The notes beneath the pieces are model-generated. The model saw only the letters and a program-made list of their open reading frames with translations, was not told the DNA's origin and searched no databases. Shown here piece after piece: positions 11,462 to 21,544 of a stretch of DNA of 64,000 nucleotides. The DNA comes from Dallia pectoralis (taxonomy: Eukaryota > Chordata > Actinopteri > Esociformes > Umbridae). The stretch spans positions 7,946,071 through 8,010,070 of the forward strand of contig CM055760.1 of assembly GCA_029465975.1 (NCBI GenBank). Reading direction: 5' to 3'. Every line of letters begins with the position of its first letter. The stretch's first letter is position 1. A program made the translations under genes and the position numbers.

Positions 11462-14144
11462 TGTCTGTCTGTACTATACGAGCAGCATTGCCACTGTCAT
11501 TGATTCGCCCCCATAGAGTGTCATTATGTCCTTGACAAATGCTTCAGATTGGTGGTCATGAGTGTATCCGGTCTGTTCTTCGTTCCCGTTCTGGGCCTCA
11601 CTGGCTTCCACTTCTATCTGGTGTTCAGGGGCAGAACCACCAATGAGCAGGTCAGACGGACCCCATGTGACTCCTCGTGTTATCAAATCACTAGATAGAA
11701 TGTGTCCGGTAGTATGTAATAAGCACGACCTGGGTCATTCAATACACCCTACAACCTTGAAGTGTTAAATCGTTTCTCGCTTTTCCACAGGTTACGGGAA
11801 GTTTCAAGGAGGGGTCAATCCTTTCACTCGAGGTTGCTGTGGCAACTTGGAGTATCTCATATGTAGTCCCATCTCTCCGAAGTAAGAAACATTTGCGGTT
11901 TTAAAAATGTACGTGAACATCAGGTTAAATATAATGTGAACTGCCCCTAATTAAGGCTGGTGAATTAATGTGCTTGAACCACACCAGGTACACAGACAGG
12001 CTCTTAAAGAAATCCACAGTTCGCGTCATGCCGCCTTTTCTAAGACCAGAGACTGACAGACAGATACCAACCCTCAAGGTTCGGGATAACGGCCTCAACC
12101 GTCACGATGTCCAGAATAAAGTAAGTCAGCCGGGGACACCCTCAGAAGTAGACAACTTCCCCTGGAGTTCACATGTGTTTAACTGTTATTCCTTCCATCA
12201 GCGGCCGTCCGCTGACGCGGTCGAGGAGCCAGGCGGCAAACACGTGAACGGCCCACCGCCGCTGCCCCCGAAGCCCGAACCCAACACACTGAAGAGCCAA
12301 CTGGCCTCCATAGAGGGTGAAGTCACATGACTATTCTGAAAACCCCTGATACAGCACCAGTGCCTATGCACCTCCTGCCTACTATGTAAAAGCACTTTTA
12401 ACACTGCTGATGTAAAAAGGGGCTTTAGAAAATATATCCTTGACCATGTGTTCATATTGTAATGCAAGATGACACATGGAAGTGAACATAAAGAGACTTC
12501 CCCCGACTAAAGCCTCCCAAATGCTGATCTCTCTCGTCGCCTCTCTCACTGCTGCCCCCTGGCGGCGATCTTATGCCATGATCGATTAAAGGCTATTAGA
12601 TGTTCATTACACATACATTACTGTCTCCCCCTGGGCTACTTCAGTCACACTATCAATTAATTATAATATAGTATAATTTTTTCAGCACGTTAAACATTAA
12701 TTTTGTTCTGCTTTACTGTGTTTGTGTACCAGAGAGTGGTCCTCATCCCAAGCCAACGGGCCCTCCTTCAGGACCAACCCTGCAGCAGATCAAATCGTCA
12801 TCACAGTCCCCGTCCGACAAGACTTCACCCCCATCCCCTGTCCAACAGGTCAGTCAGAACATTCCCATCAACCAAACAGCCTGGTGTGGTTTAATTTAGC
12901 TGTGTTGTGACCCACAGAACATGGCTTGCTCGTGTTGAACAACTGACAGAGTCTTGTGGTAGGGTTGTGTCGTGACTCTTGTCTGACAGTCTGATATGTG
13001 TCATGGTTCTGGTTCTGGTTGTGTATAGGTGTCCGTTGTACCGGATCCACACGGGTGCAGCAGCAGTAAAGGTCACAGCGTGTCGTCAGAACACATCCTG
13101 ACCCAAGGGGACCGGCAACTCTCCGGCCCGCCGGGTCCCACGTCCGCTCCACTCCAGCTCAACTCTCTCACCCTCAACTCTCGCTCCCTGACCCTGAAGC
13201 ATGCCTATCGCCGTGGCAACAAGCTTCCCGCCTTGCATCCGGACGGTCTGGCCTGCCGACAGGCGTCTCCGGGCGTCTTCCCCCTCCACGACCACCTGTC
13301 AAGCCGCAGCAGCCTCTCCTATGACAGCCTGGTGAGCTCCACGGACCCCCACTACCTGTCCACGCATGGGGTACCCCCGCTTCACTACCACCCCCGCTTC
13401 ATGACCCTGGGCCCCGATGGCAGTGTGCTGCAGGGGCCCCCGCCATGCTCCTACAGCCCTGTGTTCATGGGGGCCACCAGACACTCCCCCCAGCCCAGGG
13501 ACACCACACTCAGGGACCCCCCTCTACGTGACCTCACAGCCCACGCCCTCACCTCCAGGGACCTCTCCCCGCAGGCCTTGATCCACATGGCGTCCCCCGT
13601 CCGCTACGACAACCTCTCCAAGACCATCATGGCCGCCATACAGGAGCGGAGGGAGATGGAGGAGAGGGACGTTGCCCTGCGGACGCAGGCCCGGAACCAG
13701 GGTCTGTACGGCTGCCCCGAAATGGGGGTCTACGACGTCCCCAGCCGACGCAGCCTGCCCGCGGATAGCATGCGTCTCCCGGGCTCCCGCGGACCCACCC
13801 CTCCCGCTTACGGCTCCAGGGAGTTCATGATGAGCACTGGCATTTTGGGGTACGGGGGTGCACGGTCGCCCCTCTCCAGCGCCTCGTCGTCGTCTCTGAG
13901 CCGGGCCCCCAGGACGTCCAGCTCGCCCCCCCAGAGTAGCAGCAGCCTGCAGAGTAAAGCCCCCTCCCCCTCCCTGGCCTCCAAGCCCACAGACAGACAT
14001 GCCTCACCCTCCTCTTCCTCCTCCACCCTCCCCCGCACATCCTCTTCATCCTCTGCCGCAGCCCAGAACGTCCACCCGAAACGGCCGTCGCTGACCTACG
14101 CGATGGAGTGCAAGGACTCAGTCCCGCTGGGGGGGCCCAAATAG
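9817..14144 (+). CDS. zdhhc8: Palmitoyltransferase ZDHHC8, exon 2 to stop (exon 1 not found)
   Basis: Membrane DHHC-type protein S-acyltransferase that transfers palmitate to cysteines. Exons: 9817-9938, 10132-10289, 10893-11065, 11548-11650, 11791-11881, 11988-12120, 12202-12316, 12733-12848, 13029-14144. Order of parts: TM2 (AILFFFVLANFTMATFMD), the cysteine-rich domain (RMKWCASCHFYRPPRCSHCS), catalytic DHHC (DFDHHCPWVNNCIG, encoded across the second/third listed exons), TM3, TM4 (GLFFVPVLGLTGFHFYLVF), the TTNEQ and NPFTRGCC motifs, then a long Pro/Ser-rich cytoplasmic tail. The tail segments SPVRYDNLSKTIMAAIQER and SRAPRTSSS favour ZDHHC8 over its paralogue ZDHHC5. Exon 1 (TM1, about 35 residues) is not visible. 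About 708 residues are encoded here; human ZDHHC8 has 765. There is a one-base frameshift in the 11791 exon, and the family's C-terminal PDZ-binding end is missing. Phases agree at all other junctions. Upstream neighbour unknown; downstream arvcf, as on human 22q11.2. Confidence 0.93.
10437..10474. repeat. GT microsatellite in zdhhc8 intron
   Basis: A nearly pure (TG)n run between the cysteine-rich and DHHC exons; a shorter GT run lies immediately before the acceptor at 10131. Confidence 0.9.
11083..11472. repeat. 390-bp TG/TCTG microsatellite in zdhhc8 intron
   Basis: Long TG tract with interspersed TCTG, ending in an almost pure (TG) run of about 80 bases and (CTGT)n. It fills most of the intron between the DHHC exon and the TM4 exon. 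Alternating purine-pyrimidine tracts of this length can adopt Z-DNA. Confidence 0.95.
11791..11805 (+). other. zdhhc8: One-base frameshift at start of a zdhhc8 exon
   Basis: The preceding exon ends in phase 0 after TTNEQ. The family continues VTGKF, which needs GTT ACG GGN AAG TTT; the sequence has gttacgggaagttt, one base short next to a GGG run. Everything downstream (KFQGGVNPFTRGCC onward) is intact only in the shifted frame. No alternative GT donor or AG acceptor nearby repairs it. A consensus or assembly error is the simplest reading. Confidence 0.75.
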
Positions 14145-14570
14145 GACCCGGCGTGACCCCCGTCCGGGTCTACTGTTTGCAGCCAGCCACAGTGTTCTGC
14201 GCCGTTACCTGTGTGTGCGGTCAGTGTGTGGGGTTCAAGAGGAAATCAGATATTTCCACCCGGCCCTTTCGCCGTACCGGTGTGTGTGTTTAATGAAGAT
14301 CACCAACGTCACATACCGATGTCTCAGGACGACGGCCAATTAACAAACAGCTGTGCCTCGTTCTGTAGTCGGAGGTATTGATGAGGTCAACGTGAATGGA
14401 GAATGCGTACGGCGGACAGATCTTTTATTGTTGTTTTACGTGTTTCGATAATGATTTTGGAAAATAATGTGATCATAACGGGGAAACTTTATTGCGTCTG
14501 TTTTATGCTTTAGTATGTATTTTGTTGATGTTTTGACAAATTAAAAAAAGTGTGTTTTTCCTTTTTCCTG
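14145..14570 (+). promoter_or_regulatory. zdhhc8: zdhhc8 3' untranslated region with poly(A) signal variant
   Basis: GC-rich then AT-rich sequence following the TAG stop. The hexamer ATTAAA at 14540-14545, followed by a GT-rich stretch (gtgtgtttttcc), is the best candidate polyadenylation signal. No AATAAA is present between the stop and this point. Confidence 0.5.
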
Positions 14571-14959
14571 TGTGAGCTGTTGTCATTTAATGATGTGCTG
14601 CGATATTTTAAGATGTTACATGTTGTTGTGATTTTTCTACAGCACGGTTTCTACTCTTAACCACAACCCTTACTCCAGCCTCGTCAAAGTGGTTTTGGAG
14701 ATATGGCTCTGAGAGACTAGTTTAATGGCCAGATTTTGGTTTACACCCAACACATGAATCTCAACACTCATCCTTATCCGGGTTTGTTTTAACTTTTTCT
14801 CTGTGTCACCTGGTTCTCTGTCAAGTGGTGCGTTAATAATCATTTCAGCGGTTGTACTAAAGGAAATGGCACCCCCTAGCGGACATAAGGAGAGGTGCCC
14901 TTTCATTTATTTGGGCCAACGTTTCAATGGTGAGTTTGCTCAACTTGTTGCATTTTAAT

Positions 14960-16219
14960 ACGGTGGCCCACGGGTGCACAACACAACAACATTAGCAAAG
15001 CAAATCAAAGTTAAAAACGACATTAACAAAAACAGAAATACATTAACCAAAAACATAACTACATTAACAAAACCACATCGACATTAATAAAAGCACAACG
15101 ACATTAACAAAAACGACATTAACAAAACCACATCGACATTAATAAAAGCACAACGACATTAACAAAAACGACATTAACAAAAACACAACGACATTAACAA
15201 AAACGACATTAACAAAAACACAACGACATTAACAAAAGCACATCGACATTAACAAAAGCACAACGACATTAACCAAAAAGCACAACGACATAAACAAAAG
15301 CACAACGACATTAACAAAAACGACATTAACAAACCGGAAGTGCTCCAGACCAATAGGGGGAGTCTTAAATGAGGTGTTATTTATGATCGAATAAGACGGT
15401 TGCATTAAACACAAAGAAGAAGATGAAGAAGACAGTAATTTTACGTAAAATTATTGATAAATAAAATGTGCGTTGCTTTTAAAGAAGATTTCAAATTGAC
15501 CTGCTAGAGCCAACCAATTCCACTTTCCACTCCCCCTAGTAACACCTCATTTAAGACTCCCCCTATTGGTCTGGAGAACTTCCGGTTTGTTAATGTCGTT
15601 TTTGTTAATGTCGTTGTGTTTTTGTTAATGTCGTTTTTGTTAATGTCGTTGTGCTTTTGTTAATGTCGATGTGCTTTTGTTAATGTCGTTTTTGTTAATG
15701 TCGTTGTGTTTTTATTAATGTCTTTTTTGTTAATGTCGTTTTTGTTAATGTCGTTGTGCTTTTGTTAATGTCGTTTTTGTTAATGTCGTTGTGCTTTTGT
15801 TAATGTCGATGTGCTTTTGTTAATGTCGTTTTTGTTAATGTCGTTGTGTTTTTGTTAATGTCATTTTTGTTAATGTCGTTTTTGTTAATGTCGTTGTGTT
15901 TTTGTTAATGTCATTTTTGTTAATGTCGTTTTTGTTAATGTCGTTTTTGTTAATGTCATTTTTGTTAATGTCGTTGTGCTTTTGTTAATGTCGTTTTTGT
16001 TAATGTCGTTTTTGTTAATGTCGTTTTTGTTAATGTCGTTTTTGTTAATGTCGTTGTGCTTTTATTAATGTCGATGTGGTTTTGTTAATGTAGTTATGTT
16101 TTCGGTTAATGTATTTCTGTTTTTGTTAATGTCGTTGTGCTTTTTGTTAATGTCGTTGTGCTTTTGAACTTTGATTTGCTTTGCTAATGTTGTTGTGTTG
16201 TGCACCCGTGGGCCACCGT
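14960..16219. mobile_element. Foldback-type MITE built from tandem repeats, 8-bp target duplication
   Basis: Perfect 8-bp direct repeat ATTTTAAT at 14952-14959 and 16220-16227. The outer inverted ends match for over 50 bases (left acggtggcccacgggtgcac; right the complement ending at 16219). The arms then consist of head-to-tail copies of an 11- or 19-bp unit (gacattaacaaaaacacaac and shorter forms) on the left and their complements (gttaatgtcgtttttgtt) on the right. The inner arm ends also pair (gaccaatagggggagtctta at about 15350 and its complement at about 15550), leaving a spacer of roughly 150 bp. The right arm is longer than the left (about 680 against 425 bp). An 8-bp duplication suggests hAT-type mobilisation; no coding sequence. 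Confidence 0.85.
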
Positions 16220-16227
16220 ATTTTAAT

Positions 16228-17868
16228 GTTTGTGTTGGATATCGCAAAACAATTATTCATTCACTGTTGCTGTATTTCCACTGTGTTATTCTGATCAGCA
16301 CCAGATCACTGCATTAGTAACCAAGAGCACCCCCATTTGCGAAAATAATGTATTAGACTATATTTCAATAAAACAGATATATAGATATTGGTAAAAATAT
16401 TTCTAAAACAAAATAAGTAAATTAAATACATTTAAATATATTAGCTAATTATATGTGTGAAACACCCCATAACCTTCTCTATCCAGATCGACAATATATA
16501 CATGAATAAATGTCAATGTACGGTCTGCTAATATAAGCAACACATTATAAATATGTGTAGGATAACTTACATTGTAGGCTATATAATATATGGAGGTCTG
16601 GACAGGGCACATAGAGTACATCCTGCCTTTAACTTTTATAATATAAATATATAAACATTAATGTAGAAATATTTAAATGTACGATTTAGTATATACTTTC
16701 ATTTAAATGCATGCAAAAACACACACATCCATTTAGTAAAAATGAATTCCGATATATTATCTTGGTGTATTGGCCGACCCTTCATATGAGAAAAGGTGAA
16801 TATGCTTATAAAAAGGTGCTGTTTTATTGCAGAACATTCACTGGTTGAAAGAAAATGTCGCAGAAACAATTTCTATCTACAGCAATTCTACACATTCACC
16901 AGGTGGTCCCTGATGTCAAATCAGAAATAACCCCCCCCCCCCAAAAAAAACATTTTCATTTCATTTATGTTTGGTAGGGGGCACGTGCCCTTGCATCCAA
17001 GTATGTAGTATGGCCTCGATTCTGAAGCTATTAATATAATATCCCTCAGACTGCCAGTTATTGTTGCCATAGTCACAGAGAGATAGAGAGCGTTTTCCAA
17101 AACGGCAGGACTGCGGTAGGAAGTGGCGAGGAACATCAACTGCTGGGCACGCAGGGGTCAGATGTTCACCATACACACAGGAAGAATAAACAGCCTCAGT
17201 CAAAGGCACATCTGTGCTGCAATCGAACCGCTTCCACGGTTCTGCGGTCACTCAAGGTTCTTTTCGCTCGTTCCCTTTGGCACAGCGTCATATTTCACCC
17301 CAGAACGTGTGGCTACGAGTCTCAACCGATGTCACATTCATGGCCATTATCCTTTTACGTCAATTTGACTTAATCCATCCATTTTTAATGTGAAAGTCTT
17401 TTGTTTTTCACACTGTGCCTCCTATCATCTAATTCATCTCTCTCTCTCGGCCTGGCGAGGATTTCCACGGTTACGAGACATGCTCAATATGCAAGCATAG
17501 CTCGTCTGTGTCTATTCCATCTGAATGAGCTCCTTTGATCTTCACCGAGCTAGTAGGAGGTCTGACATGTCGACTGTATGAAGTGTAGATCTGGGCTGTC
17601 TTTAAAGGCTGTTGATCCAATATTAATGTGGCGCTCGGTTCATGTGTGTTTTTGGCATTGGTCAGGTTATAGACTTTTGCGCTGCTAGTTTTTCACTGCT
17701 AGTTTTTCAGATTTTTTCTCTTTTTCCCTTTGTCCCATGCCTCTCTCCCCCTCTCAATCCCACCCCCCAACCCCATTGCTTGTAAAATGTGGTTAATTGA
17801 TAATGATGAAAGCTGCTACGGGGTGAAGCGTTTGTGGAATAAGTGAAGCAGGTTTTGGTGTCCAAACA
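16228..17868. other. Intergenic stretch, no gene seen
   Basis: AT-rich sequence up to about 16850, then mixed composition. A C10 run lies at 16929-16940. I see no exon, RNA gene or transposon boundary that I can support. Confidence 0.6.
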
Positions 17869-18676
17869 CACTGATACACCCATCAGGTTAATCTGTACCT
17901 CACTGATATGCCCATCATGTTAATCTGTACCTCACTGATATGCCCATCAGGTAAATCTGTACCTCACTGATACACCCATCAGGTTAATCTGTACCTCACT
18001 GATATGCCCATCATGTTAATCTGTACCTCACTGATATGCCCATCAGGTAAATCTGTACCTCACTGATACACCCATCAGGTTAATCTGTACCTCACTGATA
18101 TGCCCATCAAGTTAATAGGTACCTCACTGATATGCCCATCATGTTAATCTGTACCTCACTGATACACCCATCATGTTAATCTGTACCTCACTGATATGCC
18201 CATCAGGTTAATCTGTACCTCACTGATATGCCCATCAGGTTAATCTGTACCTCACTGATATGCCCATCAGGTTAATCTGTACCTCACTGATATGCCCATC
18301 ATGTTAATCTGTACCTCACTGATATGCCCATCATGTTAATCTGTACCTCACTGATATGCCCATCATGTTAATCTGTATCTCACTGATATGCCCATCATGT
18401 TAATCTGTACCTCACTGATATGCCCATCAGGTTAATCTGTACCTCACTGATATGCCCATCATGTTAATCTGTACCTCACTGATATGCCCATCAGGTAAAT
18501 CTGTACCTCACTGATACACCCATCAGGTTTATCTGTACCTCACTGATATGCCCATCAGGTAAATCTGTACCTCACTGATACACCCATCAGGTTTATCTGT
18601 ACCTCACTGATATGCCCATCAAGTTAATAGGTACCTCACTGATATGTCCATCAGGTTAATCTGTACCTCGCTGATG
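17869..18676. repeat. 32-bp minisatellite, about 25 copies
   Basis: Unit gatatgcccatcatgttaa followed by tctgtacctcact. Positional variants (tacaccc for tatgccc; caggtaaat for catgttaat) recur in a higher-order order across the array. There are no unique spacers, so this is not a CRISPR array. Confidence 0.95.
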
Positions 18677-21100
18677 TCAGGCATGTGTTTAATTTCCTCC
18701 CTGGTTTTATAATGATGTAATGTTTCCTGTGGTGATACTTGACAGGAATGATCAGTATAAATCACAACACTCTGGGTAGTTGAGCTCTTAGGAGGAACAC
18801 ATCCATTATTTAACGCAATCCAAGCAGATTTGTATCTCATTTATTATCTATTATACATACTTATCATACACCAGTTGCAGTGTCGGACCCACCGGTACAG
18901 TGGGATTTCCTTTTGTGAAGGTATTTTTCCTGTTTTTCTGTGGATTTTCGCCCCGATTGACAGCGACTGGTGTACTTCAAACTGTGTGAGCAGAGAAAGA
19001 AAACCCCCACAGGTGCAGTGTCATTAGTAGTCAGGGGAGGGAGGCACTTTTAAGCTTCTTGGCTTCTCTCTGGGAAAAGCTCCTCGTCTCAAGTTTTAGA
19101 CGTTAGCCTTTGTTCTTTTTTACCCAGGTCCTTCTACGCGACACCGACTGAATACAGAGCATCAGCGTGTGTGCCGGCTCATCGTGACCGTTGTTGTGCG
19201 TCCGAATGCCGCTTAATTCCGCTGGTGAACTGGCCTCGGTCACATCGCACTTTCACAGAGCTGGGTGAGGGCAACAGGGCTAAGATGGTCATGGTGGATA
19301 CGAAACGAGGTTTTGAATGTGTTTCTGTGCGAATGGGAGAGCGGGCAGGATTGTACTGCTGAGTATGACATAATGGTGTCTATCAGAGGGCCCGATCACT
19401 CGGCTGCCCTTATGGATACGCACACGCACAGGTCAGTTTGGGTTGTAGGATGTTCGGACTAGTATTTAACGTCTGGCTCCATGAGCTTGTCATGATACTC
19501 TATCCTTCATCCCCATGCAAATTCTCACATGAAATTGAGTTGTTCATAGGCCATCCTGGTACTGTACGTGTGGAGATACTTATAAGCAAATTAGGTAAAT
19601 ATGAATTAGTTCACATCAGGCTAGAGCCTAATATATTTTTTTATAACGTCTGGCTTTCAGTTGGAAAGTAAGAGCTCACAAGAGCGCAGGGTGTGTTTTC
19701 ACAGAGCTACATATAGGCTGATAAGACTGGGATGGCTTATTGCACTTTAATTAGATGAGAATGGCCCGTTGTACTCTAGGTCGTTATGTCAATATGCAGA
19801 GTAAGACCTCTTTACCTGCTGAATCCAGAGAAACTTCTTTATTTTTACTTTTACATTTCTGCCAGTTAGCAGACAGCCAATAAAAAAGACCCAAATGGCC
19901 ACTTATGGAGAATAGGCCACACCCACTCTGGTGTATCGGCCTGTTATATATAGACAAGTAAGCATGTTCACATTAATACTGACCCATCATGTATGAGAAT
20001 AACATGACTGCAGGTCAATAATCAAAACCGCTGAATATACAGAAATCACCATAACCAAGAACTCTGTATTCATTGCGAACTAGCAATGGTTTTCCGGTTA
20101 CATTTAACATATTTTGTGTGAGAAGAAAATCACGTCCTAAAATTCTGAAAATGTGTGCCAGCAGTTTTTGAAAACTATATTGCATTGTGTATGAATTAAT
20201 TAATTTAATAAAAATTACTACAAATGTCCGTATCAAGTGGCATCCTTTTGTGAAATACTTAACCAAACATCATAACCATCCCACAATGCAACACTTTCCC
20301 TTCCATCTCCACCGATTCACCATGTGATTGTGTGAGTCCTCCTCGATACACCAGCTTTGATAAAAACGTTTTGTCCCATGTATTATTTAGCATTTAAGCA
20401 CCTCAGGTGTTTTGGCATACGGCCAGTATATCACAGCCAAGGACAGTATCCTGGCACTGTTTACAAGCCAATGGGCACAGTAGCCAATACGCGCACTTCA
20501 ATAGTGCAGGTGACCATTGACCAAAACGAATCTGTTCTGCTTTGATTTCCGTTCAGAATTACTCATTCTGGCCACATCTCCAGACTATTTCTGGACAGTA
20601 AAGTTCAGGAGAAATGCTCCTTTGCATACGAATGCGTGTGTATTTTCACAGGGCCCGTGGGAATCGAAGCAACAACCACGGGCTACCAGCTGAGCAGCAT
20701 CTGAAACTCATACATTCTTCCCCATTCATCACTCTGTACTGCACATGGGTTACACGGCTGGGCTACGGTAGCCTTCTCCCTGCTCCAGTTGTATCTGTTT
20801 GCCAGCCCAGAGGGAACTGTGCGTGTGTGCGTGTGTGTGTGTGAGAGAGAGCGATAGTGATAGAGTGTGCGTCTGTTTCACTGGTTCACTCTACTTGTGC
20901 ACAGAGGACCAGGCTACTAAGACGAGCCCACAGATTCGTGGAATTTCCACCCACTGTGGATTACAACTATTTACCTTAGTTTGACCCCCGAACACCATCC
21001 TACAATCACACCAGACCTCGGATACAGTTGTTTCTATGACAGCATGGAAGGCGTCGCAATGATGAGGTTGCATGTTTTTTTTGTTGTTGTTTGTTGTCGA
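18677..21100. other. Intergenic / arvcf upstream region
   Basis: No gene recognised. A short match to a common fish interspersed repeat (ttacatttctgccagttagcagac) lies near 19850-19878. A GT/GA microsatellite lies at 20825-20865. Confidence 0.5.
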
Positions 21101-21544
21101 TTCAGCATCTCTTGCACGAGCCGCGTTCGCCTGGTCTCACTGTGTGAAACGCACGAAAGTGTGCACGCCAGTGTGTCCGCTTGAACGCACGCGCACGCCT
21201 GTGTGCGTGTCTCTCCCCCTGTCTCTCTCTCTCTCTCTGTGTGTGCGTGCGCGCGTGTCTCTCGCTCTTGTCTCTCGCTCTGTCTCTCGCTCTGTCTCTG
21301 CGCGCGCGTATGTGTTTCTGTATGTGCGTCTCTGCGCCCGTATGCGTGTATGCGAGGGAGAGAGAGAGAGAGAGCACCCAGAGAGAGACAGGATGGCTGC
21401 TCGTGTCTGAACTGCCTCCGCGCTCGCAGGGGAAGTCAGAAGGCAGAAAACTGACGCAGTACGTGCTTCTCTTCTCACGGGGGGGATCGTTTCCGTTCCT
21501 TATTTGCCGCCTGGGGGGAGGAGGCTAATCAAAAGGATTTGGCA
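21101..21544 (+). promoter_or_regulatory. arvcf: Probable arvcf 5' untranslated / promoter region
   Basis: CpG-rich, microsatellite-bearing sequence (CTCTCT and GCGCGC runs at 21225-21310, GAGAGA at 21355-21377) directly upstream of the start codon at 21545. The base composition contrasts with the AT-rich flanks. No TATA box is evident. Its role is inferred from position. Confidence 0.4.

Noticed and set aside
11042..11535. Cys/Val-rich open frames in zdhhc8
   Set aside because: Translation of a TG microsatellite; the true exon ends at 11065 with a GT donor.
9817..14144. Assignment as zdhhc5
   Set aside because: Tail segments (TIMAAIQERREMEER, VYDVPSRRSL, SRAPRTSSS) fit ZDHHC8 better, and arvcf as neighbour matches the ZDHHC8 locus.
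17869..18676. 32-bp direct repeats resembling a CRISPR array
   Set aside because: Copies are contiguous with no unique spacers, and the genome is a vertebrate.
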